Assembly: GCA_964580995.1 (NCBI GenBank)
Contig: CAZOMV010000017.1
Coordinates: 1 to 64,000 of the forward strand
DNA: 64,000 nucleotides
From: JAKJEP01 sp964580995
GTDB taxonomy: Bacteria; Planctomycetota; Phycisphaerae; Sedimentisphaerales; SM23-30
Reading direction: 5' to 3'
Shown here: in pieces, positions 34,305 through 42,732 of the stretch
How positions within the stretch are numbered: the first letter of the stretch is position 1
How the letters are laid out: each line of letters starts with the position of its first letter
Notes under the pieces: generated by a model
Seen by the model: only the letters and a program-made list of their open reading frames with translations
What the model was told of the DNA's origin: nothing
Database searches by the model: none
Program-made: the position numbers and the translations under genes

Positions 34305-34342
34305 ATTCGTACCGGTCAGTGTAACAGCCGGCCGGTACGAAT
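34305..34342 (+). terminator. Strong hairpin, probable terminator
   Basis: Perfect 11-bp inverted repeat attcgtaccgg / ccggtacgaat with a 16-base loop, followed by tgttt. The stem is long and stable; the T-run is short. It likely ends the transcript of the two secreted-protein genes. Confidence 0.55.
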
Positions 34343-34492
34343 TGTTTAAAGCCATGATTTGGCAAGATGGAGGTGATGAGCAAAAGAAAAAAATTCGTGA
34401 CTTTTTTTGTGTTGTGTTTTTGTATTTCGAGGTAAGTTTTTTACAAATAGTTTAGCAGGGTAAAGGAAAATGACCTTGGTTAAACGGAGGAA

Positions 34493-35194
34493 ATGAAAAT
34501 GAGAAAAGGGTTGTTGCTAGTAGTTTTAGCTGTCGTGGTATGTGTAGCTGCGCCGGGTCAGGCCGTGACGATCGATCTGAGCCAGCATCTAACCAATCCG
34601 ACTTTCGATATGACCGTGGAATGGCAAGGTGCCATTGCGGAATATCCCTATCGGTTTATGGACAACAGAGGCCTGTTGAGCGGTCCGTCCGAACTGGGCT
34701 GGTACACCACCACCGGCGGCTGCTTTTATGTCCACCCGCAGGCCCCTCTTACGGAAGGCTGGGAGCATTCACCTGAGAATATGGTTGTGATGGAACTTGG
34801 GGGTGGTGCCGTATCCTTGTACAATACCGGACTAGTGGATATCAACGATGGGGATGTGGTGGAGTTTTCGTTTCAGTATAGACTCGGGCTTGCTGTAGCT
34901 GCTGAGCCGGCCCAGATAGATGTTTTTCTGTATAATGGTGCTTTTCTGAACAACTATAAATTATCAATACCGGGATCGGCTATGACCAGAGAATGGCAGC
35001 AAGCCAATTTTTCCATGACCTATAGCGGCGCTACCGTAACGGCCGGGTCGTATATCGTGGGCATAGATATGTTTAATTCTGTTCCAGGTCGATATGAGCA
35101 GATTTATGTGGATACTTTCGGCAGTGTTCCGGAACCCGCGACCATTGCGTTTTTGAGTATGGGTGCTTTGGCACTGCTGCGGAAACGCAGATAA
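34493..35194 (+). CDS. PEP-CTERM sorting-domain protein
   Basis: A 233-residue exported protein. The signal peptide is MKMRKGLLLVVLAVVVCVAAPGQA (residues 1-24). The middle is a beta-rich single domain of unknown type. The C-terminus has the PEP-CTERM anchor: VPEPATIAFLSMGALALLRKRR, with the VPEP motif, a short hydrophobic helix and an arginine cluster. Such proteins are recognised by an exosortase and moved to the outer surface; no exosortase gene is in this window. The ribosome binding site ggagg is four bases upstream of ATG. Position 34367 upstream has a leader motif similar to that before 31002. Confidence 0.85.
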   Translation: MKMRKGLLLVVLAVVVCVAAPGQAVTIDLSQHLTNPTFDMTVEWQGAIAEYPYRFMDNRGLLSGPSELGWYTTTGGCFYVHPQAPLTEGWEHSPENMVVMELGGGAVSLYNTGLVDINDGDVVEFSFQYRLGLAVAAEPAQIDVFLYNGAFLNNYKLSIPGSAMTREWQQANFSMTYSGATVTAGSYIVGIDMFNSVPGRYEQIYVDTFGSVPEPATIAFLSMGALALLRKRR

Positions 35195-35229
35195 GGTTTT
35201 GTTGTACTAAACAAAGAAGTTACACTATA

Positions 35230-35259
35230 GGGAGCAGGTTGTGATGACATCCTGCTCCC
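35230..35259 (+). terminator. Terminator after the PEP-CTERM gene
   Basis: Perfect 9-bp stem gggagcagg / cctgctccc with a 12-base loop, followed by ttatcatat. It sits 35 bases after the stop codon. Confidence 0.65.
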
Positions 35260-35313
35260 TTATCATATAGATAACCTGATAGGTTGGTTGTGGACGTAGC
35301 GATTAACATCCAA

Positions 35314-36102
35314 TCAAAATTCTTTGGTTAAAGCCACGCCGGTCGTGCCGCTTTGCGGATTGATAAAGGGGGTGACCTGCATACCGAAAATCTCCGGTTT
35401 ATACCGGTCCGCTACCGTTTTTCCGACGGTATAACCGATTGCGGCGCCGAAGATTACATCGCTGGCCCAGTGTTCTCCGGTTTCCATTCGCTCATACATG
35501 ACCAGGCCGGAGAGGGCATAGAGAGGTATGCCGACCACCGGGCCGTAATATTCATTCAGTACGGTGGCTACCGTGATGGAGCTGGAGGTGTGCCCGGAGG
35601 GCCAGGCTAGCTTTTCCCCATTGGGGCTGTCATCCTGGGCGACGAATTTTAAACCAGTGGTTAATATCCCATTAAGAGATAATGCCTCGATCAGGCTGCG
35701 GGATACCTGGTGCATTTCGTCGTTTTCGGCCATAACTCCATATAGATAACCGGTTCCCGCCAGGGCAAAATGGGTCACCGGATTGCCGGAAGAACCCACT
35801 CCAATGGTAAAATCACGGGGGAAGGTGTGGTGCCCTTCGAAATGATCCTCGATTTTATCATCATGGGCACAACGGGTATAACCGGAAGCGCCGCCGCCGA
35901 TTAGTAAAATCGCGATATTTTCCCGTTCGGTTACCAGCTTTTTCGTGTCATTCCACATATTTTCCGGCAGTTCTTTGGCATCTGCTTTCATGGTTTGCAG
36001 GGCCTGGGAATTAGTTGAGCATCCTGACAAACCCGCAATCAGAAAAGAAAAGAATACCAACAACACCAGAGCGCAGTAGGGGGGGCGGCACGAATTATTC
36101 AC
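35314..36102 (-). CDS. PAP2-superfamily phosphatase-like lipoprotein
   Basis: A 262-residue protein with a lipoprotein signal (lipobox GLSGC, Cys28) and a PAP2-like core. The catalytic segments are WPSGHTSSS (C2-like, with the conserved His) and ERMETGEHWASDVIFGAAIG (C3, His and Asp present). The first PAP2 motif (KxxxxxxRP) is degenerate, reading KFVAQDDSP, so full activity is uncertain. Predicted location is the periplasmic face or outer membrane. Known family members dephosphorylate lipid phosphates such as phosphatidate or undecaprenyl diphosphate. Its start overlaps the end of the upstream LigD-type gene by eight bases, so they are co-translated. Confidence 0.8.
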   Translation of the reverse strand: MNNSCRPPYCALVLLVFFSFLIAGLSGCSTNSQALQTMKADAKELPENMWNDTKKLVTERENIAILLIGGGASGYTRCAHDDKIEDHFEGHHTFPRDFTIGVGSSGNPVTHFALAGTGYLYGVMAENDEMHQVSRSLIEALSLNGILTTGLKFVAQDDSPNGEKLAWPSGHTSSSITVATVLNEYYGPVVGIPLYALSGLVMYERMETGEHWASDVIFGAAIGYTVGKTVADRYKPEIFGMQVTPFINPQSGTTGVALTKEF

Positions 36103-36460
36103 CGGATTCTCCTTGCCAACATAATTGCCATTGATCCTCGTTTACAAGCTCCAAAAGCATATTTCCCCGGATATTATCACTTTGCAGGTTGATTCTCCAA
36201 TAGTTTTTTAAGGAATCGACGATTTGGCAGGTTCCGGCGGCATAAATTTTGACAGAGCCGCGATTTTGGGTTAGCGGCCCCTCATAGGTGAGGTATTGGA
36301 GCCGATGATCAAATATCTTGCGGCAGGAGACCGGTTTTCCGGGCCACTGGGAGGGGGGGAGCGGGATTTGCCAGGTCGCAAGGACATCCCCCTGCTGGAG
36401 CATGAGATCCCAATGGCGTGAGTTTTTTTGAATATGTTCTTGAATTACAAATTTTTGCAT
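36095..36460 (-). CDS. Stand-alone DNA ligase D 3'-phosphoesterase domain protein
   Basis: A 121-residue protein resembling the LigD phosphoesterase (PE) domain: KFVIQEHIQKNSRHWDLMLQQGDVLATWQIPLPPSQWPGKPV, with the conserved QEH...HWDL pattern, and later YEGPLTQNRGSVKIYAAGT. Family enzymes trim 3' phosphates and ribonucleotides at DNA ends during non-homologous end joining. Stand-alone PE proteins exist, but neither ligase nor polymerase domain nor Ku is near. The histidines of the metal site in the N-terminal motif are present. It overlaps the PAP2 gene by 8 bases. Confidence 0.75.
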   Translation of the reverse strand: MQKFVIQEHIQKNSRHWDLMLQQGDVLATWQIPLPPSQWPGKPVSCRKIFDHRLQYLTYEGPLTQNRGSVKIYAAGTCQIVDSLKNYWRINLQSDNIRGNMLLELVNEDQWQLCWQGESGE

Positions 36461-36591
36461 GTATTCTATCTTCTTTCATGGTCATTATATGTGAAGAATG
36501 CGAAGAAAAGCGAAGATATTTTGAACGAATTGCCGGAGGATGGGAATGATGGTATGATACACCTGTTACAGCAAGGTGAAAGGAAATAGCC

Positions 36592-37047
36592 TTGATACGA
36601 GATGCCCGATTAGATGATGTCCCAGCGATGCGGGAGTTGATCGATTCGTATGCCGAATTAGGGCGGATGCTGTTTCGGTCCTTGTCTCATTTGTACGAGT
36701 CGCTGCGGGATTTTAAGGTTTGGGAGGTAGAAGGGCAGGTGGTGGGGTGTTGTGCCCTGCAGGTGATTTGGGCTGACCTGGCGGAGATTAAATCCTTGGC
36801 TGTGAAAGAGGGATTTCAGGGGCAGGGGATCGGCAAAGCTCTGGTTCTGAGTCAGTTGGAGCAGGGCAGGGTCTTAAAGGTGCCGCGGATATTTACGCTG
36901 ACGCTGGAACCGGCCTTTTTTGAAAAATTGGGATTTGTTCCGGTGGAAAAAGATCAGTTACCTATGAAAGTGTGGTCGGACTGCGTGCGTTGCAGTAAAC
37001 AGGCCCAATGTGATGAAATCGCGATGGTTTTTGATATAAAGTATTGA
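36592..37047 (+). CDS. GNAT N-acetyltransferase, short-form N-acetylglutamate synthase-like
   Basis: A 151-residue GNAT acetyltransferase. The acetyl-CoA-binding motif A is AEIKSLAVKEGFQGQGIGKALV (QGxGIG), with YAELG and WEVEGQVVGCCALQ before it. The C-terminus has KVWSDCVRCSKQAQCDEIAMVFD; this cysteine-containing end is typical of short ArgA-like N-acetyltransferases that make N-acetylglutamate for arginine synthesis. That specific role is inference. The start is a TTG at 36592 with aaagga seven bases upstream, and no closer ATG fits. It is 27 bases before the ATP synthase operon on the same strand. Confidence 0.75.
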   Translation: MIRDARLDDVPAMRELIDSYAELGRMLFRSLSHLYESLRDFKVWEVEGQVVGCCALQVIWADLAEIKSLAVKEGFQGQGIGKALVLSQLEQGRVLKVPRIFTLTLEPAFFEKLGFVPVEKDQLPMKVWSDCVRCSKQAQCDEIAMVFDIKY

Positions 37048-37074
37048 AATATAAGTAAATAAGTTAAAATATAC

Positions 37075-37314
37075 ATGTGGAAAAGGATGTGGAAACCAGA
37101 ACACAAAGAGGATAAAAGTAATGACCGGATGTCATTGCGGTGGATGAGTGTTGGTATAGAGTACATGGGAGTTTGTGGAATTTTTACCTATGCAGGTTAC
37201 TATGTGGACAAGCGATACGGAACAGAACCATGGCTGATGGTTGCGGGCCTGGTGGTGGCCATGATCGGCATGACCTACCTGTTAATAAAAGAGACGGCCT
37301 CTTGGCGTAAATAA
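37075..37314 (+). CDS. atpZ: AtpZ/AtpI-family small membrane protein of ATP synthase operon
   Basis: A 79-residue protein with two predicted membrane helices (about 26-44 and 52-72) and the family signature of AtpZ: GIEYMGVCGIFTYAGYYVDKRYGTEPWLM. It is the first gene of the atp operon and is thought to help assembly of the c-ring or act as a magnesium or cation channel. Start could be ATG 37075 or 37087; gaaaagg stands before the second. Confidence 0.75.
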   Translation: MWKRMWKPEHKEDKSNDRMSLRWMSVGIEYMGVCGIFTYAGYYVDKRYGTEPWLMVAGLVVAMIGMTYLLIKETASWRK

Positions 37315-37375
37315 TAAATGGTAAAATTTTTTCATCCTTGGCCCAACGATCTGTCGATAGTGGTTTTAAGTTAAT

Positions 37376-37819
37376 ATGTGGATAGAATTTGGGAAACTTT
37401 TGCTTCAGGCACTGAGCCTGATACTCATAGTGACTGCCGGTATTGCCTGGCCTGGTTGGTATTGGGCCAAACAGGCCGGGATTGAGGCGATAGGCTGGGC
37501 AGCATTGGTTGGCCTGTTGGGATCGTTTTGCAGTTTGATTCCGGTGGTCATAGCCAGATATAAAAAATCGACCTGGCTGGTCCAGGCTTGTCTGGGAGCT
37601 ACGATGATCCGGATGGTATTGACGGGTATCTTTGCCTGGATTATTTACCTGCTGGTATTGGAGCGTGAGAATCGATTGGTTTTTGCTCTGGCTGTCCTGG
37701 TGTTGTATCTGGCATTACTGATTTGGGAGACCTTTATTGTGTTAAAGTCCATCCGGGTGATATATCCCGGCGTCAAAAAGGAAAGCCTGGTTCCAACGAA
37801 TGAACATGACGTGGCATAG
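37376..37819 (+). CDS. atpI: AtpI-like ATP synthase assembly protein
   Basis: A 147-residue four-helix membrane protein in the atpI position, preceding atpB. Hydrophobic stretches are ALSLILIVTAGIAWPGWYW, WAALVGLLGSFCSLIPVVIA, CLGATMIRMVLTGIFAWII and LVFALAVLVLYLALLIWETFIV. It resembles the AtpI/AtpQ-R group only by layout; no strict motif is present. Its stop overlaps the atpB start by 20 bases, so the genes are coupled. Confidence 0.65.
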   Translation: MWIEFGKLLLQALSLILIVTAGIAWPGWYWAKQAGIEAIGWAALVGLLGSFCSLIPVVIARYKKSTWLVQACLGATMIRMVLTGIFAWIIYLLVLERENRLVFALAVLVLYLALLIWETFIVLKSIRVIYPGVKKESLVPTNEHDVA

Positions 37820-38615
37820 TTTGGGTATTCTGGCGTCGTCAGATCCATTTTCCCATGTGGTACAGCACAAGCTGTTTGAGGTGGAGCTGTTTGGCCGGGT
37901 AATAGAGTTCAGCAATCATATGTTGATGGTATTCGTGGCCGCGGTACTGATGCTGATTCTGTTCCCGTTGATAATACGGCAGAAATCGATGGTTCCGTCG
38001 GGTTGGAGGAATTTTGTAGAGAGTATTTGTGTTTTTATCCGGGATGAGGTGGTGCGGCCGGCGTTGCAGGAGAATACCGACCGGTTTATCAAGTATTTGT
38101 GGAGTATTTTCTTTTTTATCCTTATCATTAATCTGCTGGGAATGATTCCCACGGATGGAATGCTGTATTTGTTATCTGGCCGGCGATGGATGCATTTGGG
38201 TGGTGCGGCCACCGCCAATATCTGGATCACGGGCAGTTTTGCGTGCCTGTCATTTTTGATGATCCATGTATCCGGGATCCGGCAGCAGGGATTGTGGCAT
38301 TACCTAAAAAACTTTATTCCGCATGTGCCGTTTCCGCTGATCCCTTTAATGTATGTTTTGGAATTTTTCGGGGCGTTGGTGAAGCCCTTTGCGCTGGCGA
38401 TCCGGTTGTTTGCGAATATACTGGCCGGTCATACGGTGATTGCCGCGTTCCTGGGAATTGCGCTGGCGTCGCAGAGTTATACGATTACCGGAGTAACCCT
38501 TTTGGGTTGTGTTCTATTGAGTATCCTGGATGTGTTTGTCGCGTTTTTGCAGGCGTATATCTTTACCTTTTTGACGACGCAGTTTATCGCGGCGGCGGTT
38601 CATCCGGATCATTAA
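37800..38615 (+). CDS. atpB: ATP synthase F0 subunit a
   Basis: F0 subunit a, 271 residues, forming the proton half-channels next to the c-ring. The essential arginine is Arg202 in LVKPFALAIRLFANILAGHT, the most conserved motif of the family. Terminal helix CVLLSILDVFVAFLQAYIFTFLTTQFIAAA closes the protein. It overlaps the preceding gene by 20 bases. Two in-frame ATGs (37800, 37806) are possible. Confidence 0.95.
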   Translation: MNMTWHSLGILASSDPFSHVVQHKLFEVELFGRVIEFSNHMLMVFVAAVLMLILFPLIIRQKSMVPSGWRNFVESICVFIRDEVVRPALQENTDRFIKYLWSIFFFILIINLLGMIPTDGMLYLLSGRRWMHLGGAATANIWITGSFACLSFLMIHVSGIRQQGLWHYLKNFIPHVPFPLIPLMYVLEFFGALVKPFALAIRLFANILAGHTVIAAFLGIALASQSYTITGVTLLGCVLLSILDVFVAFLQAYIFTFLTTQFIAAAVHPDH

Positions 38616-38699
38616 GGAAGACTTATAGCGGGTTTGGTGCCCGTACAGGAATGATACGAGTAAGTACAAGAAAGAACTAACTGACTTGGAGGTCTTGCA

Positions 38700-38966
38700 A
38701 TGGATGTAAATATGTTGGCAGAGGCGACGCAACTGATTGGTGACAAAGGATTGGCCTGTTTAGGCGCTGCCGTGGGTAGCGGCCTGGTGGTAATTGGGGG
38801 CGGCAATGGGATTGGGAATATCGGTGCCAGCGCCCTGGCGAGCATTGCCCGCCAGCCGGAGGCAGGGGGCAGGATTTTTACTAGTATGATCATTTCCGCC
38901 GCCTTGATTGAAGGATTTACCTTTTTTGCGATCATTCTTTGCTTGATGGCGATGAATAAAGTCTGA
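38700..38966 (+). CDS. atpE: ATP synthase F0 subunit c
   Basis: F0 subunit c, 88 residues, two helices forming the rotor ring. Glycine-rich helix 1 is LGAAVGSGLVVIGGGNGIG; the polar loop is ARQPE; helix 2 carries the ion-binding Glu71 in ALIEGFTFF. The Gln32 and Ser66 that mark sodium-binding rings are not seen, so protons are the likely coupling ion. The ribosome binding site ttggagg is 8 bases upstream. The gene sits 84 bases after atpB. Confidence 0.95.
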   Translation: MDVNMLAEATQLIGDKGLACLGAAVGSGLVVIGGGNGIGNIGASALASIARQPEAGGRIFTSMIISAALIEGFTFFAIILCLMAMNKV

Positions 38967-39019
38967 GTGTCGCTCCAGGTGGAAACCTGTGTTTCAAATA
39001 CATACGGAGAAGGCTATCT

Positions 39020-39631
39020 ATGTTTCGCCGAACCTTAAGCCGATTGGTATCATTATTGTGGATGGTGGTGTGCCCTCTGGCGGCTTTTGCGGAAGAAGCC
39101 GCGGAGGAAACCGGTCATGCGGCCGAATCGCCCGGTATTTTTTCGGGCGACATCTTCACAGCGCTGTTTACCATCGTGTTGTTTCTCTTGATTGTATTTG
39201 TTCTGGGCAAGTGGGCATGGGGCCCGATTCTGGCCGGTTTGCAGAAGCGCGAAGAGCATATTCGCCACACCATCGAGGATGCGGACAAAGCCCGGATCGA
39301 AGCGGAACGGGTATTGCAGGAATACCAGAGTCAACTGGCCAGCGCCCGGAAGGAATCGCAGGAGATTCTTGCCAAAGGCCGGGTGGAGGCGATTCAGATG
39401 GCGGAGCAGTTTAAGAAACAGGCCCAGGAAGAGGCCCAGTCGCTGCGCCAGCAGGCAGCCAGGGATATAGCGGCGGCGAAGGATGGCGCGTTGAAGGAAA
39501 TTTACGAACAGTCCACGGTGATTGCCACAGATCTGGCCTCCCGCATTATCCAGAAAAGTCTGTCGCCCGAAGATCACCGTCATCTGCTGCAAGAGTCGTT
39601 AAAGCATATGCAGAACGGCTCGTATCAGTAA
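39020..39631 (+). CDS. atpF: ATP synthase F0 subunit b with signal-peptide-like N-terminus
   Basis: F0 subunit b, 203 residues. Unusually, it begins with a cleavable-looking signal (MFRRTLSRLVSLLWMVVCPLAAFA, then EEAAEE), followed by the normal membrane helix (FTALFTIVLFLLIVFVLGKWAWG, about 47-68) and a long charged helical stalk (KREEHIRHTIEDADKARIEAERVLQEY...). A signal-like extension before the b membrane helix is known in planctomycetes and a few other groups. The ATG at 39020 has ggagaagg upstream. The delta gene follows 14 bases downstream. Confidence 0.9.
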   Translation: MFRRTLSRLVSLLWMVVCPLAAFAEEAAEETGHAAESPGIFSGDIFTALFTIVLFLLIVFVLGKWAWGPILAGLQKREEHIRHTIEDADKARIEAERVLQEYQSQLASARKESQEILAKGRVEAIQMAEQFKKQAQEEAQSLRQQAARDIAAAKDGALKEIYEQSTVIATDLASRIIQKSLSPEDHRHLLQESLKHMQNGSYQ

Positions 39632-39645
39632 GGAATGGAATTGGT

Positions 39646-40230
39646 ATGTCAGGAAATGAATCGGAATCCATAGCCAGGGTATATGCCAGGGCGTTGTTTG
39701 AGCTGGCCGTCGAACGGCACTTGAACGAGACGGTTCGCCAGGAATGGCAAGCCCTGATGGAACTGACCGGCCAGGAGGGGGACTTTGCCCGGTTTCTGGA
39801 AAGCCCCTCCATCAGCCGGAAAGAAAAGACGGCATTTTTCCAGAAGGTATTTTTGGACCGGTTTTCGGACTTGATGATGGATTTTCTGGGTGTGGTGGCT
39901 GCAAAAGATCGCTTGGGATTGCTGCCCGTGATTTTTTCGGCCTATACGGATTTGGAAGATGGCCGGATGGGACTTGTCAAAGGAACCTTGACCACGGCAG
40001 TGGCCCTGGAAAACGGGGAACGGGTTCGCTATTCCGAGCAAATCAACCGTGCATTTCGGAAGACGTTTTTGTTGAAAACAAAAGTGGATCCGTCCATCCT
40101 CGGCGGTATGATACTGACCGTAGGAGATCAGATTATCGATGGCTCGATCCGGGGGGGGTTGCAGCGATTGGGCCGTCAGATGCGGAAAAATATAACCTGG
40201 GAAACGGGAGCATGGATTCTGGAGGAATGA
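39646..40230 (+). CDS. atpH: ATP synthase F1 subunit delta
   Basis: F1 delta subunit, 194 residues, connecting the F1 head to the peripheral stalk. The N-terminal six-helix domain shows ARVYARALFELAVERHLNETVRQEW and the C-terminal segment has the family's DPSILGGMILTVGDQIIDGSIRGGLQRLGRQM motif. Position between b and alpha is canonical. Confidence 0.93.
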   Translation: MSGNESESIARVYARALFELAVERHLNETVRQEWQALMELTGQEGDFARFLESPSISRKEKTAFFQKVFLDRFSDLMMDFLGVVAAKDRLGLLPVIFSAYTDLEDGRMGLVKGTLTTAVALENGERVRYSEQINRAFRKTFLLKTKVDPSILGGMILTVGDQIIDGSIRGGLQRLGRQMRKNITWETGAWILEE

Positions 40231-40290
40231 AACCGGCGAAATGGTTGCAAGACGAATATGGCAGTTAGAAATTTGAGATAGAGGCCCGAG

Positions 40291-41799
40291 ATGAAATTCA
40301 AAGTGGAAGAAATAACCAGTGTAATCAAACAGGAAATAGCCCAATATCGCAGCGAGCTGGAAGTGGCGGATGTCGGGCAGGTGCTGGAAGTGGGGGATGG
40401 GATTGCGCGGATCTACGGCTTGCGCAACGCCATGGCCGGCGAAATGCTGCTGTTTGAAAACGGGGTGTACGGGCAGGTCATGAATCTGGAAGAAGGTTCG
40501 ATCGGGGCGGTGGTGTATGGCGATTATCTCAGTATTAAGGAAGGGGATCAGGTTCGTGCCACGGGGGAATTGTTGCAGGTGCCGGTGGGCCGGCAAATGC
40601 TGGGCCGGGTGGTGAATCCGCTGGGGCAGGCAATTGATGGAGGAGCGGCGATTAACACCGATCGCAAGCGGCTGGTGGACATTATCGCGCCGGGGATCGC
40701 GGATCGCCAGCCGGTGAACCAGCCCCTGCAGACCGGCCTGAAAGCGATTGATTCCATGATTCCGATTGGCCGGGGGCAGCGGGAATTGATTATCGGAGAC
40801 CGCAAAACAGGAAAAACAGCGATTGCGCTGGACACGATCATCAATCAAAAAGGCAAAGATGTGATTTGCGTCTATGTGGCCGTGGGCCAGAAAGAATCGA
40901 ATGTCGTGCGGGTGGTCGAAACCCTCAAAAAACATGGGGCGATGGAATACACGATTGTGGTAGCCGCCTCCGCCTCGGACCCGGCGCCGCTGCAGTATAT
41001 CGCGCCGTATTCGGGCTGTGCGATGGCGGAGTATTTTTTGTATGACGAACACAAAGACACGCTTTGTGTATATGACGACCTGAGCAAGCAGGCCCAGGCC
41101 TACCGGCAATTGTCTTTGCTGCTGCGCCGCCCGCCGGGCCGGGAAGCCTATCCCGGCGATGTGTTTTATCTGCATAGCCGGCTGCTGGAGCGGGCGGTGA
41201 AACTGAGTAACGAACTGGGGGGCGGCTCATTGACGGCGCTGCCGATTGTGGAGACGCTGGAAGGGGAGGTGTCGGCGTATATTCCCACGAATGTCATTTC
41301 GATTACGGACGGGCAGATTTATCTGCGCCCGGATTTGTTCTTTGCCGGGGTGCGTCCGGCGGTGGACGTGGGGATCAGCGTCAGCCGGGTAGGCGGCAAG
41401 GCCCAGATCAAAGCCATGAAAGACATCGCGGGCATGCTGCGGCTGGATCTGGCGGCGTTTCGCGAACTGGAAGCTTTTGCCCAGTTGGGAACCGATCTGG
41501 ACAAGGCGACCCAGGCCCAGTTGGACCGCGGCTACCGGATGGTGGAACTGCTGAAGCAGCCGCAGTTTCAGCCGATGGATGTAATCGACCAGGTAGTCAG
41601 TATTTTTGCCGGTTCCACGGGTTTATTCGATGATATCGAGGCCAAAAAAGTGGCGGAGACGGAACGGAAGATGCATGAGTATCTCAAGGCGAAAAAACCC
41701 GAATTGCTGGAGGAACTGCGGAGCAAGGGCAAAATGGATGAGGAACTGAAAAAGAATCTGACCGATGGAATTCGGCAGTTTAAAGCACTGCAAGGCTAG
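40291..41799 (+). CDS. atpA: ATP synthase F1 subunit alpha
   Basis: F1 alpha subunit, 502 residues, the usual length. It has the non-catalytic nucleotide site with Walker A GDRKTGKT (169-176), the arginine-finger motif SVSRVGGKAQIKAM and YIPTNVISITDGQIYL. N-terminal beta-barrel and C-terminal helical domain (LDKATQAQLDRGYRMVELLKQPQ) complete it. It is 60 bases downstream of atpH. Confidence 0.97.
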   Translation: MKFKVEEITSVIKQEIAQYRSELEVADVGQVLEVGDGIARIYGLRNAMAGEMLLFENGVYGQVMNLEEGSIGAVVYGDYLSIKEGDQVRATGELLQVPVGRQMLGRVVNPLGQAIDGGAAINTDRKRLVDIIAPGIADRQPVNQPLQTGLKAIDSMIPIGRGQRELIIGDRKTGKTAIALDTIINQKGKDVICVYVAVGQKESNVVRVVETLKKHGAMEYTIVVAASASDPAPLQYIAPYSGCAMAEYFLYDEHKDTLCVYDDLSKQAQAYRQLSLLLRRPPGREAYPGDVFYLHSRLLERAVKLSNELGGGSLTALPIVETLEGEVSAYIPTNVISITDGQIYLRPDLFFAGVRPAVDVGISVSRVGGKAQIKAMKDIAGMLRLDLAAFRELEAFAQLGTDLDKATQAQLDRGYRMVELLKQPQFQPMDVIDQVVSIFAGSTGLFDDIEAKKVAETERKMHEYLKAKKPELLEELRSKGKMDEELKKNLTDGIRQFKALQG

Positions 41800-41825
41800 A
41801 AAAAAGGAATATGCAATAGCACGCT

Positions 41826-42710
41826 ATGGCTAAGGCAAGAGAAATTATCAAACGGCGAAAATCGGTGGCGAATATTCGCAAGATCACCAAGACCATGGAG
41901 ATGATCGCCACTTCCAAATTCCGCAAGGCGTTTCTTCGCTCTATCGGGGCGCGTCCTTATACGGAAGCGATCGCAGAACTGATTGGCGATTTGTCGCAGG
42001 GAGATTCCGAAGCAACCCATCCGCTGCTGCATACGAATCGGGAATCCGGTCGCACGGTTTTGCTGGTATTGACCAGTAACCGGGGATTGTGCGGGGGATA
42101 CAACGGCAATATTATCCGGCTGGCCGGTCAGCAGATCCGGCAGTTGCAAAATGCCGGCCAGCATATCGATGTGCACGCTTCCGGAAAGAAGAGTATCCAG
42201 TATTTCAAGTTTATCAAACAGCCGGTCAGCCGCACGTTCACCGATTTGGATGACAAAATCCGGTATGAGCAGATCGAAAAACTGGCCGATGAATATATCG
42301 AGTTGTACACGGAGAAGAAAATCGACAGGGTACAGGTGGTTTATACCAAGTTTATCACAGCCGCCCGTTATTATGCGGATGTTTTGCCGCTTTTGCCTCT
42401 GGGTGAAATCAACAAGGACAAGAGCGATACGATGATCAAGAAGGTTTCGCTGGATAACTATATTGTATCGCCCTCCGCCTCGGAGATTTTAGAGGAGTTG
42501 ATTCCCGCTGCGATCCGGGCAGGTTTGTTTCAGTGTTTTGTGGATTCGGTGGCCAGCGAACAGGTGGCCCGGATGAATGCGATGAAGGCGGCGACCGAAA
42601 ATTCCGAGCGAATGATTCAGGTGTTGACCAGTCAATATAACCGGGCCCGACAGTCCCAGATTACCGGCGAACTGCTGGATATCATGGGTGGTGTGGAGGC
42701 CTTAAAATAG
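41826..42710 (+). CDS. atpG: ATP synthase F1 subunit gamma
   Basis: F1 gamma subunit, 294 residues, the central rotor shaft. The N-terminal coiled helix has REIIKRRKSVANIRKITKTMEMIATSKFRKA and the C-terminal helix has MNAMKAATENSERMIQVLTSQYNRARQSQITGELLDIMGGVEAL, the family signature. The central domain contains LTSNRGLCGGYNGNI. It lies between alpha and beta as usual. Confidence 0.95.
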   Translation: MAKAREIIKRRKSVANIRKITKTMEMIATSKFRKAFLRSIGARPYTEAIAELIGDLSQGDSEATHPLLHTNRESGRTVLLVLTSNRGLCGGYNGNIIRLAGQQIRQLQNAGQHIDVHASGKKSIQYFKFIKQPVSRTFTDLDDKIRYEQIEKLADEYIELYTEKKIDRVQVVYTKFITAARYYADVLPLLPLGEINKDKSDTMIKKVSLDNYIVSPSASEILEELIPAAIRAGLFQCFVDSVASEQVARMNAMKAATENSERMIQVLTSQYNRARQSQITGELLDIMGGVEALK

Positions 42711-42732
42711 GATAGTTTGGGAGCGTAAAAGC

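Noticed and set aside
38700..38966. Sodium-coupled ATP synthase
   Set aside because: The c subunit lacks the Gln and Ser ligands that accompany Glu in sodium-binding rings.
39649..41175. 508-codon antisense open frame across atpH and atpA
   Set aside because: It is a shadow of two well-supported genes on the other strand; its translation has no domain pattern.
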